This document shows, one piece after another, positions 32,279-42,419 of a stretch of 64,000 nucleotides of DNA. Position numbers and translations under genes: made by a program. The notes below the pieces were generated by a model. The model saw nothing but the letters and a program-made list of their open reading frames with translations, was not told where the DNA came from and made no database searches. Position 1 is the stretch's first letter, and each line of letters starts with the position of its first letter. Origin of the DNA: Scleromatobacter sp964418745 (lineage in GTDB: Bacteria; Pseudomonadota; Gammaproteobacteria; Burkholderiales; Burkholderiaceae_C); NCBI GenBank assembly GCA_964418745.1, contig CAYQMX010000006.1:1-64000 (forward strand). The letters are read 5' to 3'.

Positions 32279-34168
32279 GTGGTAACCCCCAGAGTCTCGA
32301 AAATACTGATCGTCGACGATACGCCGCACAACATCGACGTGCTGAGCGCCACGCTGGGCGACGAGCATTGCGAGCTGATGGCCGCCACGTCCGGCGCCCG
32401 CGCACTCGAGCTGGCGGCTCGCGGCCGTCCCGACCTGGTGCTGCTGGACGTGATGATGCCCGGCATGGACGGCTTCGAGGTCTGCCGGCGCCTGAAGGCC
32501 GATCCGGCCACCGCCGACCTGCCGGTCATCTTCGTCACCGCCCGCACCGACGATGTCAGCCAGGGCTTCGCCGTCGGCGGCAGCGACTACATCTCCAAGC
32601 CGATCAACGCCGACGAGGTGCGTGCGCGCGTGCGCTACCAGCTCGAGCGCCGCATGCTCATCGAGCAGCTGCGCGATCTCAATCACAGCCTCGAGGAAAA
32701 GGTGCGCGAGCGCACCGCCGAGCTGACCATCGCCAACCGCCACCTGCGCCAGGAGATCAACGAGCGGCGCTACATGCAGGACCGCCTGAACTACCTGGCC
32801 ACGCACGACTTCGTCACCCGCCTGTACAACCGCGGCGCGCTCGACGCCCACGTGTCCGAGCTGCTGGCCCGGGTGCAGCGCGCCGAGTGCGACGCCGTCT
32901 TCCTGCTGATCGACATCGACCAGTTCCGCCTCGTCAACGAGACCTGCGGCTGCATCGCCGGCGACGAGCTGCTGCGCCAGTTCGCCGAAGTCGTGGCCGG
33001 CCTGCTGGCGCGCACCGACTTCTTCGCCCGCCTGGGCGGCGACAAGTTCGGCGTCGTCGTCGAGGACTGCGGCCCCGACGGCGGCCCGCGCCTGGCGCGG
33101 CGCGTGCTCGACCAGCTGGCCGACTTCACGTTCCAGTGGGAGGAACGCAGCTTCAAGATGGCCGCCTCGGTGGCCGTGGTACGCATCGCGCGCGACATCG
33201 TCTCGTTCGACCAGCTGATGCTGATCGCCGACGAGGCTGCCTACCTGGCCAAGCGCGACGGCCGCGGCTCGATCCGCGTCCATGATTCGTCGGTGCTCGC
33301 CGGCGAGGGCCATCGCGAGTCGGTCAACTGGGCGCTGGTGCTGGTCGACGCGCTCAAGCGCAACGAGTTCCGTGCCTACTTTCAGCGCCTGACCCCGCTC
33401 GCGGCGGCCGCCGACGGCCAGGTGCACGGCCTGCACATCGAGACGCTGATCCGGCTGTGGGATCCGCGCCGCCAGAAGCTGGTGCTGCCGGGCCTGTTCA
33501 TCGCCCCGGCCGAGCGCTACCACCTGATCGGCGAGCTCGATCGCTGGATGATCCGCGAGGTCGTGCGGCTGCTGGGTGCGATGCCCGACGTGCACGACCG
33601 CATCGAGCAGGTGGCGATCAACCTGTCGGCGGTGTCGATCCGCGAGCCCGGGCTGGCCCAATACGTGGCCGACACGCTGCGCGAGCACGACGTGCCGGGC
33701 CGCCTGATGTGCTTCGAGATCACGGAGACCGAGGCCATCGTCAACCTGCAGAGCGCCAGCGAGTTCATGCACACGCTGCACCGCCTGGGCTGCCGCTTCT
33801 CGCTCGACGACTTCGGCAGCGGCTTCGCCTCGTTCACCTACCTGCGCCAGCTGCCGTTCGACACGATCAAGATCGACGGCATGTTCGTGCGCGACATGGA
33901 TGTCGACCTGGTGCACGGCGGCATGGTGCGCTCGATGAGCGAGATGGCGCGGCTGCTGAAGAAGCCCGTGGTCGCCGAGTTCGTCGAGACCGAGGCCGTG
34001 GCCGGCCTGCTGCGCGAACTGGGCATCGACTGGGCCCAGGGCTTCCACTACCACGTGCCCGAGCCGCTGACGGCCGAGGCGCTGCGCGCCGGCCTGCCGG
34101 CCCCTGCCGCCGCGGCGCCCGCCGCGCCGGCGCCGGCCTCGGCGACGCCGCCCGCCGCGCTCGCCTGA
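32279..34168 (+). CDS. Response regulator with degenerate GGDEF and an EAL domain
   Basis: A 629-aa cytosolic protein: receiver (Asp57 in LLDVMMPGMDG), coiled coil (LNHSLEEKVRERTAEL), GGDEF-like domain and EAL phosphodiesterase domain. The cyclase site reads GGDKF (253-257), so the catalytic Glu is Lys and cyclase activity is unlikely. In the EAL part the motif is ETL with Glu388 kept, and the other usual residues are present (AINLSA, EITETE, DDFGSG, IKIDG, AEFVET, AQGFHY), so c-di-GMP hydrolysis remains possible. Start GTG 32279 is chosen for GGGAG just upstream. It is the likely output of the two kinases in front of it, by position only. Confidence 0.85.
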   Translation: MVTPRVSKILIVDDTPHNIDVLSATLGDEHCELMAATSGARALELAARGRPDLVLLDVMMPGMDGFEVCRRLKADPATADLPVIFVTARTDDVSQGFAVGGSDYISKPINADEVRARVRYQLERRMLIEQLRDLNHSLEEKVRERTAELTIANRHLRQEINERRYMQDRLNYLATHDFVTRLYNRGALDAHVSELLARVQRAECDAVFLLIDIDQFRLVNETCGCIAGDELLRQFAEVVAGLLARTDFFARLGGDKFGVVVEDCGPDGGPRLARRVLDQLADFTFQWEERSFKMAASVAVVRIARDIVSFDQLMLIADEAAYLAKRDGRGSIRVHDSSVLAGEGHRESVNWALVLVDALKRNEFRAYFQRLTPLAAAADGQVHGLHIETLIRLWDPRRQKLVLPGLFIAPAERYHLIGELDRWMIREVVRLLGAMPDVHDRIEQVAINLSAVSIREPGLAQYVADTLREHDVPGRLMCFEITETEAIVNLQSASEFMHTLHRLGCRFSLDDFGSGFASFTYLRQLPFDTIKIDGMFVRDMDVDLVHGGMVRSMSEMARLLKKPVVAEFVETEAVAGLLRELGIDWAQGFHYHVPEPLTAEALRAGLPAPAAAAPAAPAPASATPPAALA

Positions 34169-34177
34169 CGCGCTCGC

Positions 34178-35353
34178 TCAGACCGCGCTGAGGTTGGCCA
34201 CCTGCTCCTGGCGGGCGAGGGTGCGGCTCTGGCCGCCGTCGAGCTCGACGATGTCGTAGCCGTTGGTGTAGACGAGGGTGCCGTCGGTGCGCAGGTCGAA
34301 GCCGGCCACGTGCCGGGCCAGCACCTCGGCGACCGCCCCGGCGCGCGCGACGCGCACCAGTTCCCAGTTGCCCGGCACCAGGTTGCCGCCGTACTGCGGA
34401 TCGGTCTTGACCTTCGAGAGCTCGATCATGCGGCCGTGCAGCCACAGCTTGCCGAGATCCTGGTCGAGCTCCGGCGTGCGCGGGCCGCCGGCAGAACGAA
34501 GCGGCTCCTTGCCGTAGACCATCGTGAAGAAGTTCAGGTAGCCGAACACCGCCTTGAGCAGCCGGAACGGCATCAGCAGCGTGTCCTTGAGGGCCAGGCC
34601 GGCGCGTTCGCGCTGCGGCTTGTCGGCCGGCCGGCGGATCGCGTAGAGCGCGCCCTGGGCGTCCATGCGAGGGGCGACGAAGTCGAACTTCGGATCGTCC
34701 AGCAGCGTCTCCATGCGGCCGCTGCCGTAGTCGAGCAGGTGCACGCAGCCGTGGCCGATCGCCATCATCTGGCCGGTCTGCGGGTGGCGCGCGATGCCGC
34801 TGGACTGGTAGACCACCGTGCGCGCGCGTCCCGGCACCAGCGAAGGCGCGGCGTCGACGCAGTCGCCGTCGGTGATCGCACCGCGCCGCGTGCCTTCCTC
34901 GTCGTAGACCTCCAGGTGCGCGCTGCCGTTGGCGTTGCGCGCCGCCAGCACCAGCCGCCTGTCGTCGGGGTTGTAGACGAAGCCCAGGCAGGCCCAGTTG
35001 GTGCGGTGGAACAGCCGCACCTCGCGATCCTCGGCCAGGTGGCGGCGGAACAGGCCCAGGGTGTCGCCCACCGCGACCAGGTAGTACAGCGTCTGGTCGT
35101 CGTCGCCGGGGCGCACCTGCTCGAAACGCGAGCTCAGCACGCCGCCCTCGGGCGCGCCGCCACGCTGGCCCCACAGGCTGGCGGACGGGATCATGCCGGT
35201 CTGCTCGCGCGGCGCGTTCTTCCAGCCGGTCGTGCGCCGGCTCTGCGCGTCGCGCTCGATCAGCTCCTTGGCGAACGGCGACTCGATCTGGCTCGGGGCA
35301 GCGCCCGGCGCGTGCAACCACAACTCGCCGTTGGCGATGGACAGCGTCTTCAT
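34178..35353 (-). CDS. Unknown 391-aa protein, beta-propeller-like
   Basis: Not recognised as a named family. The sequence has no signal peptide and is built of repeated short strands (LGLFRRHLAEDREVRLFHR, LGFVYNPDDRRLVLAAR, VHLLDYGSGRMETLLDD, LVYTNGYDIVELDGG), which suggests a WD/TolB-like propeller. A hydrophobic stretch at about 270-290 (MPFRLLKAVFGYLNFFTMVYG) breaks the pattern and may touch membrane. It starts 21 nt after the upstream 5'-nucleotidase gene on the same strand. Function unknown. Confidence 0.6.
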   Translation of the reverse strand: MKTLSIANGELWLHAPGAAPSQIESPFAKELIERDAQSRRTTGWKNAPREQTGMIPSASLWGQRGGAPEGGVLSSRFEQVRPGDDDQTLYYLVAVGDTLGLFRRHLAEDREVRLFHRTNWACLGFVYNPDDRRLVLAARNANGSAHLEVYDEEGTRRGAITDGDCVDAAPSLVPGRARTVVYQSSGIARHPQTGQMMAIGHGCVHLLDYGSGRMETLLDDPKFDFVAPRMDAQGALYAIRRPADKPQRERAGLALKDTLLMPFRLLKAVFGYLNFFTMVYGKEPLRSAGGPRTPELDQDLGKLWLHGRMIELSKVKTDPQYGGNLVPGNWELVRVARAGAVAEVLARHVAGFDLRTDGTLVYTNGYDIVELDGGQSRTLARQEQVANLSAV

Positions 35354-35374
35354 CGGACCTCCTCGGGGGCCCGA

Positions 35375-36295
35375 TTATCGGGTGTCGCCGGATCCGCCGG
35401 CGAGCTGGTTGGCGATGCCGGCCGCCACGTGGCCCGAAGGCACGTGGCTGGCCGCGCTCTCGACGTGGCGCGTCTGGTCGTCGAAGAAGAAGTCGGGCTC
35501 GAACTCGCGCAGGAACTCGCCCTTGGGCAGGCCGCCCAGGAACATCGCCTCGTCGATCTCGATCTGCCACTCCATCAGCGTGCGGATCGCGCGCTCGTGC
35601 GCGGGCGCGCTGCGCGCGGTGACCAGCGCGGTGCGCACCTTCATCGCGTCGGTGGACGAGCGCTGCAGCAGCTGCAGCGCCTGCAGCAGCGGCTTGAACG
35701 GGCCGGGCGCGAGCGGCGTGGCGGCCTGCGAGGACTCGTGGGCCTGGAACGCGTCCAGCCCCTGGGCCTGGAAGACGCGCTCGGCCTCGTCGGAGAACAG
35801 CACGGCGTCGCCGTCGAAGGCGATGCGCACTTCGTGCGGATGGGCGTCCGAGGCGTGCGCCGAGTGCGGGAACACGCGCGCGGCCGGCACGCCGGCCTCC
35901 AGCGCCGAGCGCACGTCCTCCTCGTTGGTGGACAGGAACAGGTGCGCGCCCAGCGGCCGCAGGTAGCGCCATGGGCTGCGTCCGCGGGTGAAGGTGCCGC
36001 GCTCGATCGGCAGGCCGTAGTGCTTGGCCGAACGGAACGCGCGCATGCCCGAGACGGGGTCGTTGCGCGACAGCAGCACCACCTCGACGCGCGGCGCCGG
36101 GTCGCGGAACTGCAGCAGCTTGCGTACCAGCGAGAACGCGACGCCGGGGCGCGCCGGGACGTCCAGGCGTTCGAGCTGCAGCCGCATGTAGGCGCGGTCG
36201 TCGGTGCCTTCGAAGACGCGGTTCTCCTCCTCGAAGTCGAACAGCGCGCGGGACGAGATGGCGACGACGAGTCGCCCGTCAAGGGTGGTGGCCAT
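35375..36295 (-). CDS. Cytosolic 5'-nucleotidase (NT5C1-like)
   Basis: A 306-aa protein with features of the cytosolic 5'-nucleotidase family found in some bacteria: VVAISSRALFDFEEENRVF at the start, VVLLSRNDPVSGMRAFRS in the middle, AFDGDAVLFSDEAE (HAD-type acidic motif), and FLREFEPDFFFDDQ near the end. These suggest dephosphorylation of nucleoside monophosphates. Family assignment is by recognition of these blocks. The start at 36295 directly precedes the first strand. Confidence 0.78.
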   Translation of the reverse strand: MATTLDGRLVVAISSRALFDFEEENRVFEGTDDRAYMRLQLERLDVPARPGVAFSLVRKLLQFRDPAPRVEVVLLSRNDPVSGMRAFRSAKHYGLPIERGTFTRGRSPWRYLRPLGAHLFLSTNEEDVRSALEAGVPAARVFPHSAHASDAHPHEVRIAFDGDAVLFSDEAERVFQAQGLDAFQAHESSQAATPLAPGPFKPLLQALQLLQRSSTDAMKVRTALVTARSAPAHERAIRTLMEWQIEIDEAMFLGGLPKGEFLREFEPDFFFDDQTRHVESAASHVPSGHVAAGIANQLAGGSGDTR

Positions 36296-36363
36296 GGGCC
36301 ATCATAGGCGGGCCACCGGCTCACCCGATGAGCCGGCGGGTGCGGTTTCCGCGCCTGCCGGCG

Positions 36364-37365
36364 TCAGTGCGTGAAGCCGATCTTCGCGCGCCGCCCGCCG
36401 CTGGCCGGCAGGTCGTCCAGGCGGATGGCGTCGCAGCCGGCCAGGCGCGCGTTGCCGAAGCCGGTCATCAGGGCGCGCCGCATCTCGCGCGGCGCGAGTT
36501 CGGCCAGGCGATCGAGCACGTCGGCGTGCGGCACCGGGTCGAAGCGCTGGCCCCAGTCGTGGTCGGCGCGGATCTCGGCGTACAGGCGCTGCGCGATCGC
36601 GCGCGCCGCGGCGCGGTCGGGCGCCTGCACCTGGTAGACGTTCATGCGGTTGAGGATGGGCTCGGGGATCGCGCGCTCGTCGTTGGCCGTGGCCACCCAG
36701 ATCACCTGGCTGGCGTCGATCGGCACCTCGGCGAATTCGTCGGTGAAGGCCTCGGCGGTGTCGTGCTCCATCAGGCCGTACAGCGCGCCCAGCGGGTCGT
36801 AGGCGTGCTCGCCGCGCGCCTTGTCGATCTCGTCGACCACCATCACCGGGTTCGCGTATTCGCCGTCCACCAGCGTCTCGAACACCTTGCCGGGGCGCGC
36901 GCCCTTCCACTGGCTGGACGCGCCGCTGAGCACCCAGCCGGCGGTCAGCGAGCTCATGGAGATGAAGCCCATGCCGGTGCCCAGCAGCTCGGCGATCTCG
37001 CGCGCGAAGTGCGTCTTGCCGACGCCCGGCGGGCCCAGCAGCAGGATGGGCATGATCTCGAGCGCGTCGCGGCTGTCCTGGCACAGCGCGATCTGGCGCT
37101 TGACGTCGTCGAGCGCGTCGTGGAAGTTGGGCAGCTCGTCGTAGAGGTGGTCCATCGCCGGCAGGCCCGCGGGCTTGACCTGGAAGCGGTCGGCACCCTT
37201 TTCAAGCATGCGCTCGTAGGTGGTGCGAAGGTGCTCGTGTTCCTGTTGCTGCTGCAGCTTGGCCAGGCGCTGGCTGACGGCGTCCAGCCGGTACAGCGAT
37301 CGCATGCGCGCGATCGGGATCCGCGGGGCGCGGGCCTCGGGAGACGGTGGGTTCGCTGCAGCCAA
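36364..37365 (-). CDS. AAA+ ATPase (Lon-like ATPase module, no protease)
   Basis: A 333-aa AAA+ protein. A coiled N-terminal segment (AKLQQQQEHEHLRTTYERML) leads to Walker A GPPGVGKT (about 111-118), Walker B VMVVDEIDKA, sensor ATANDERAIPEPILNRM and a small lid ending in ALMTGFGNARL. The order resembles the ATPase part of Lon, but no protease domain follows. Start choice: TTG 37365 has GGAGG five bases upstream; a longer frame from GTG 37518 adds 51 residues of poor quality and lacks a good ribosome site. Target proteins unknown. Confidence 0.75.
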   Translation of the reverse strand: MAAANPPSPEARAPRIPIARMRSLYRLDAVSQRLAKLQQQQEHEHLRTTYERMLEKGADRFQVKPAGLPAMDHLYDELPNFHDALDDVKRQIALCQDSRDALEIMPILLLGPPGVGKTHFAREIAELLGTGMGFISMSSLTAGWVLSGASSQWKGARPGKVFETLVDGEYANPVMVVDEIDKARGEHAYDPLGALYGLMEHDTAEAFTDEFAEVPIDASQVIWVATANDERAIPEPILNRMNVYQVQAPDRAAARAIAQRLYAEIRADHDWGQRFDPVPHADVLDRLAELAPREMRRALMTGFGNARLAGCDAIRLDDLPASGGRRAKIGFTH

Positions 37366-37765
37366 GTTGACCTCCGACGTGTTGCGAGAGCGGTCCGATC
37401 CATTGAAGCAAATTCCGGGCGCGGTCGACGGGTCGAACAGCGGCCCTGGACGCCCCTTGTTCGCCGCCGAGCAATCGATGTGCCGTCCGGTCGAGCTCGG
37501 CGTCGTGAAGTGCGTCACGATGGCCTTGTCGAGTATAGGGAATGCTCGGCGGGGGCGAATCCGCTACGGCCTTCTCCGCGTAATCCCCAAGTCGATGCGT
37601 CCTTCTGGCGCCCCGGCACGTGATCTCATGGAACTCCCGCGCGTTGCCCCCGTCCGCCGTCGCCTGCCGCCGCTTGCCCGAACCGGCACCGGCGCTGCAA
37701 ACTCACGCGCGCCGCACTTGCGTGTCGTCCCAACCAGGAACCCCCTTCGTGAAAGCGATCCCCAC
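37366..37765. promoter_or_regulatory. Divergent region upstream of the AAA+ and sigma genes
   Basis: A 400-nt region with no convincing gene. It contains an ECF-type promoter candidate reading toward the sigma gene: GGAAC at 37630-37634, a 17-nt spacer, and GTC at 37652-37654. Autoregulation by the encoded sigma factor would fit. The first 150 nt may alternatively be coding if the AAA+ gene starts at GTG 37518. Confidence 0.35.
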
Positions 37766-38398
37766 ATGACAGCGTCCGTACTGAAAGGCGCGGACGACCT
37801 CGAGACCCGGCTCGGCGACTGGCTGGGGCGCTGCGCCCTCGGCGACCGCCAGGCCTTTCGCCAGCTCTACGAAGCCACGGCGCCGCGCCTGCTGGGCGTC
37901 GTCGCGCAGTTGGTGGGCCGCGGCGCGCTGGCCGAGGACCTGCTGCAGGACGTCTACGTGCGCATCTGGAAGGCGGCCGGCCAGTACCGCGCCGGCGCCG
38001 GCTCGCCGATGGCCTGGATGGCGGCCACGGCGCGCTACCGCGCCATCGACCACCTGCGTTCGCGCGGCGCGCGCCCGGAGGTGGCCATGGCCGACCTGCC
38101 GGGCCGGGCCGACGACGGCGACGACGATCCCTCGCACCGCCTGCCCGACCCCGGTCCCGGCCCGGCCCGGACCTTCGAGGCGCGCTCCGAGGCCGAGGCC
38201 GTCCAGGGTTGCCTGGGCACGCTGCAGGGCTCGCAGCAGCAGTCCATCTCGCTGGCCTACTACCAGGGCCTGAGCCACGGCGAGATCGCGGCGCACCTGG
38301 GCGCGCCGCTGGGCTCCGTCAAGACGTGGGTGCGGCGCGGGCTGATCGCCTTGAAGGCCTGCCTCGAACGCTGCGGCTGGTCGGAGGCCACGTCATGA
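37766..38398 (+). CDS. ECF-family RNA polymerase sigma factor (SigK-like)
   Basis: A 210-aa alternative sigma factor. Region 2 is visible (FRQLYEATAPRLLGVVAQLV, LAEDLLQDVYVRIWKAAGQY, MAWMAATARYRAIDHLRSR) and region 4 follows after an acidic linker (QQSISLAYYQGLSHGEIAAHLGAPLGSVKTWVRRGL). The arrangement with a RskA-type anti-sigma gene downstream resembles the SigK/RskA group. Its stop overlaps the anti-sigma start (ATGA), which would keep the two proteins in step. A candidate autoregulated promoter lies about 110 nt upstream. Confidence 0.93.
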   Translation: MTASVLKGADDLETRLGDWLGRCALGDRQAFRQLYEATAPRLLGVVAQLVGRGALAEDLLQDVYVRIWKAAGQYRAGAGSPMAWMAATARYRAIDHLRSRGARPEVAMADLPGRADDGDDDPSHRLPDPGPGPARTFEARSEAEAVQGCLGTLQGSQQQSISLAYYQGLSHGEIAAHLGAPLGSVKTWVRRGLIALKACLERCGWSEATS

Positions 38399-39060
38399 AC
38401 CTGTTCCGTGGAGAACTCCCCGACCGCCTGGCGGCCGAGTACGTCCTGGGCACGCTGACCGGCGGCGCGCGCCGCCGCTTCGATGCACTGCTGCCGGCCC
38501 ACCCGGTACTGCGCGAGGCGGTCGCCGGCTGGGAGCGGCGCCTGCTGCCGATGGCCCTGAAGGCCGACGCGGTGCCGCCGGCGCCGCGCGTGTGGTCGGC
38601 CATCGAGAGCACCCTCGGCTGGGCCGCGCAGCCCCGGCCGTCGCCGTGGCGCCTGCGCTTCTGGCAGGCCTTCGCCACCTTCGCCACCGTGGCGGCGGTG
38701 GTGCTGGGCACGAGCACGCACAACGCTCCCGCCGAGGCGCCGATGATCGTCGTGCTGCACGCCACCCAGGGCACCGAGGCCCTGGTCGCCGGCCTGAGCC
38801 CCGATCGCCAGCAGCTGTCGATCCAGCCCTTGCAGAAGGTCGCGCTGACGCCGCAGCAGTCGCTGGAGCTGTGGGCGCTGCCGCGCAACGGCGCGCCGGC
38901 CTCGCTGGGCGTGATTTCTTCTGACAAGCTCACGGCCTTGAGCAAGCGCACCCTGCCCAGGGACACGAAGGGCCTGGCGGTCACCGTGGAACCGCTGGGC
39001 GGATCGCCGCACGGCGTGCCGACCGGGCCGATCGTGTTCGTCGGCGACCTGACGCTCTGA
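38395..39060 (+). CDS. RskA-like membrane anti-sigma factor
   Basis: A 221-aa protein coupled to the sigma gene. The cytosolic part has the anti-sigma pattern (LAAEYVLGTLTGGARRRFDALLPAHPVLREAVAGWERRL). One membrane helix is at about residues 90-108 (FATFATVAAVVLG). The periplasmic part matches the RskA C-terminal domain, including LELWALPRNGAPASLGVI and AVTVEPLGGSPHGVPTGPIVF. It should hold the sigma factor at the membrane until a signal triggers release. The signal is not visible. Confidence 0.9.
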   Translation: MNLFRGELPDRLAAEYVLGTLTGGARRRFDALLPAHPVLREAVAGWERRLLPMALKADAVPPAPRVWSAIESTLGWAAQPRPSPWRLRFWQAFATFATVAAVVLGTSTHNAPAEAPMIVVLHATQGTEALVAGLSPDRQQLSIQPLQKVALTPQQSLELWALPRNGAPASLGVISSDKLTALSKRTLPRDTKGLAVTVEPLGGSPHGVPTGPIVFVGDLTL

Positions 39061-39077
39061 CGCCGCCAGGACGAAGA

Positions 39078-39101
39078 AAGGGGCGCCCGCGGGCGCCCCT
39101 T
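39078..39101. terminator. Convergent-gene hairpin terminator
   Basis: An 11-bp GC-rich inverted repeat (AAGGGGCGCCC with its complement, 2-nt centre) sits between the anti-sigma gene and the convergent chitinase gene. There is no long T run on either side, so it may be a weak two-way terminator. Confidence 0.5.
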
Positions 39102-39129
39102 CCGGCAAGACAACGACGTCCTCGAATCT

Positions 39130-40485
<1,356 letters not shown>

Positions 40486-40564
40486 GGTCCTGCTCCTTCG
40501 GACAGTGGGATGAGGGGGCCGTTCGGCCGGACGCGCTCTCGAGCGCGCGCCCGGCCAGCCAGGG

Positions 40565-42082
40565 TCAGTACCCCAGGTTGCTCAGGAAGCCGTTGGTGAA
40601 GCCCCAGGTTCCCGCGCTGCCGTAGCTGTTGCAGGTGGCCGAGGCGTAGCCCGGTGCGCAGTCCATGTCGCGGTCCAGCGACCAGAAGTGCACGCCGGCC
40701 AGGCCGTTGGACTTGACGAAGTTCGACATCGTGGCGATGTTGGCGATCGTGAAGATCTCGTCGGTCGCGTCGTTGCCGCCGATCATCGGCGTCAGCTCGA
40801 TCTGCGAATACGGGGTGCCGTAGTAAGTGTGCAGGTCGATGGCTGCCTGGATGGCCGATTGCGCCATGTCGCACTTGCCGTTGGAGCCCAGCGTGCAGTT
40901 GGCCGCGATCGCGCTGCCGTAGTCCATCGTCATCAGGTTGACGAGGTAGTTGGACAGGCCGGCGTTGCGGATCGAGTTCATCACCATGATGCCGGCGCTG
41001 CCCAGCGCCTGCGCGGTGTTGCCGCCCTCGGTGGCGATGGTGAAGCTCCAGCGCAGGCCCGGGTGCCTGGACTGCGAGGCCTTGACGCGCGCCACCAGCG
41101 CGTCGATCGTGGCCTGGCTCTGGCCGGCCTCGATGTCGAAGTCGACGCCCGCGAGGCTGGACGACGCGTAGCGGTTGACGAAGGTCTCGAAGCCCGCATC
41201 GCTGCCGCAGGTGAACGAGCCGGCGGCGCCGCCCGTCGACAGGATGTACTTCTTGCCGGCGCTGACGAAGGCCTGCACGTTGGCCGCGGCGACGGCCGCC
41301 GGCGCCAGGCCGCCCCAGTTCTCGCTGCCGCACTCGCCGGTGGCGAAGGCCCAGGTCACCATCGGCAGCTTGGCCGGGGTCACCGACAGCATCGGCGACA
41401 GCGTGCCGGTCACCGCCGTCGAGATGACGTTGGTGTTCCAGTTCATGCTGACCGTGATGTCCTTGTACGGGCTGAACGGGATCGCCCCGCTGGGCGACGG
41501 CGTCGGCGCGGGCGGGGGCGACGGCGGCGTGGGCGCGGGCGGCGGCGACGGCGGTGCGCCGGTGCAGCTGCCGGTCTGCGTCCACGGCTGGCCGCTGCCG
41601 ACCGGGCCGCTGTTGGTCTTGGGTTCGTTGCCCTGCGTCCACCAGTTGGCGGTGTAGACGAGGCCCTGGTCGGACACGACGGCGCCGCCGTTGTAGGCGG
41701 TGCTCGCGTTCCACACGGTGCAGCCGCTCGGGGCCGGCGCGGGCGTGGGGGCCGGCGGGGCGGGCGTGGGCGCCGGCGGCGCCGGGGTGGGGGCCGGCGG
41801 TGGCGGCGTCGGGGCGCCCGAGCAGCTGCCGGTCCGGGTCCACGGCTGGCCGGTGCCGGTGGCGCCGTTGTTGTTGACGGGCTCGTTGCCCTGCGTCCAC
41901 CAGTTGGCCGTGTAGACGGCGCCCTGGTCGGTCACGACGGCGCCCGCGGTATAGGCGGTGCTGGCGTTCCAGGCAGTACAGGTGGCGGCGGCGGCCGACA
42001 TCGGGACGGTGGCCGCTACGGCGGTCGACAGCGCGGCAAGCATCTGCAGCTTGCGCTGGCGCGACAAGGGGTTCGTGGACAT
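40565..42082 (-). CDS. Secreted GH18 chitinase with two chitin-binding modules
   Basis: A 505-aa exoenzyme. Start ATG 42082 has GGAGAAGAAA upstream. Signal peptide about 1-33, first CBM5/12 (CTAWNASTAYTAGAVV... YTANWWTQGNEP), a Pro/Ala/Thr linker, a second near-identical CBM5/12 (CTVWNASTAYNGGAVV), a second Pro-rich linker, and a GH18 domain. The catalytic segment reads LAGVDFDIEAG, keeping the last Asp and the Glu but with Ala in place of the first Asp of DxxDxDxE, a form seen in some bacterial chitinases. KYILSTGGAAGSF is the preceding strand. First gene of the chitinase pair. Confidence 0.92.
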   Translation of the reverse strand: MSTNPLSRQRKLQMLAALSTAVAATVPMSAAAATCTAWNASTAYTAGAVVTDQGAVYTANWWTQGNEPVNNNGATGTGQPWTRTGSCSGAPTPPPPAPTPAPPAPTPAPPAPTPAPAPSGCTVWNASTAYNGGAVVSDQGLVYTANWWTQGNEPKTNSGPVGSGQPWTQTGSCTGAPPSPPPAPTPPSPPPAPTPSPSGAIPFSPYKDITVSMNWNTNVISTAVTGTLSPMLSVTPAKLPMVTWAFATGECGSENWGGLAPAAVAAANVQAFVSAGKKYILSTGGAAGSFTCGSDAGFETFVNRYASSSLAGVDFDIEAGQSQATIDALVARVKASQSRHPGLRWSFTIATEGGNTAQALGSAGIMVMNSIRNAGLSNYLVNLMTMDYGSAIAANCTLGSNGKCDMAQSAIQAAIDLHTYYGTPYSQIELTPMIGGNDATDEIFTIANIATMSNFVKSNGLAGVHFWSLDRDMDCAPGYASATCNSYGSAGTWGFTNGFLSNLGY

Positions 42083-42250
42083 TTTCTTCTCCGTGGTGAT
42101 CCGGGCGGGAGCGTCGCTTGGGAGGGGACGCGGGTGTCGATTCACGAGACGGCGTCGTCACGCAGGTGACGATTCGGGGATGACGGCGCCGGAAAGCTTG
42201 CGAATCGATGTCCAGATTAAGGGGGCGTCACCGAACTGGCATGGTGGATA

Positions 42251-42283
42251 ACCACTAAAAGACCAGTATGTGACCAACATAAT
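42251..42283 (-). promoter_or_regulatory. Three 11-nt-phased direct repeats (candidate operator)
   Basis: ACCACTAAAAG, ACCAGTATGTG and ACCAACATAAT follow each other without gaps on the plus strand (TGGT repeats on the chitinase strand), about 170 nt upstream of the chitinase start. One-helical-turn direct repeats are the kind of site bound side by side by OmpR/PhoB-type regulators. The regulator is not identified. Confidence 0.45.
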
Positions 42284-42392
42284 TGATCGGTGCGCACGTG
42301 CTTTCTCCGAACCGGATCCAGGTGATGCTGGGCAGTGATGTCGAATTCGGAGAAATCAACGGGTTGGCGTGGCTTTACCGGTGGAAAGCGAG

Positions 42393-42419
42393 AATTCCAC
42401 GGTGCTTCGCCGTGGAATT
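42393..42419. repeat. Perfect 10-bp inverted repeat, 7-nt loop
   Basis: AATTCCACGG, loop TGCTTCG, CCGTGGAATT. It could be an RNA hairpin at the end of a transcript or a protein-binding palindrome. No T run follows on either strand. Confidence 0.5.

Noticed and set aside
37366..37518. Longer AAA+ protein starting at GTG 37518
   Set aside because: No good ribosome site there, whereas TTG 37365 has GGAGG at ideal spacing. Kept as a possible alternative.
42251..42283. Site as a DasR/NagR-type GlcNAc operator
   Set aside because: One half (ACTGGTCT on the minus strand) fits, but the mirror half is absent; the direct-repeat reading explains the whole stretch better.
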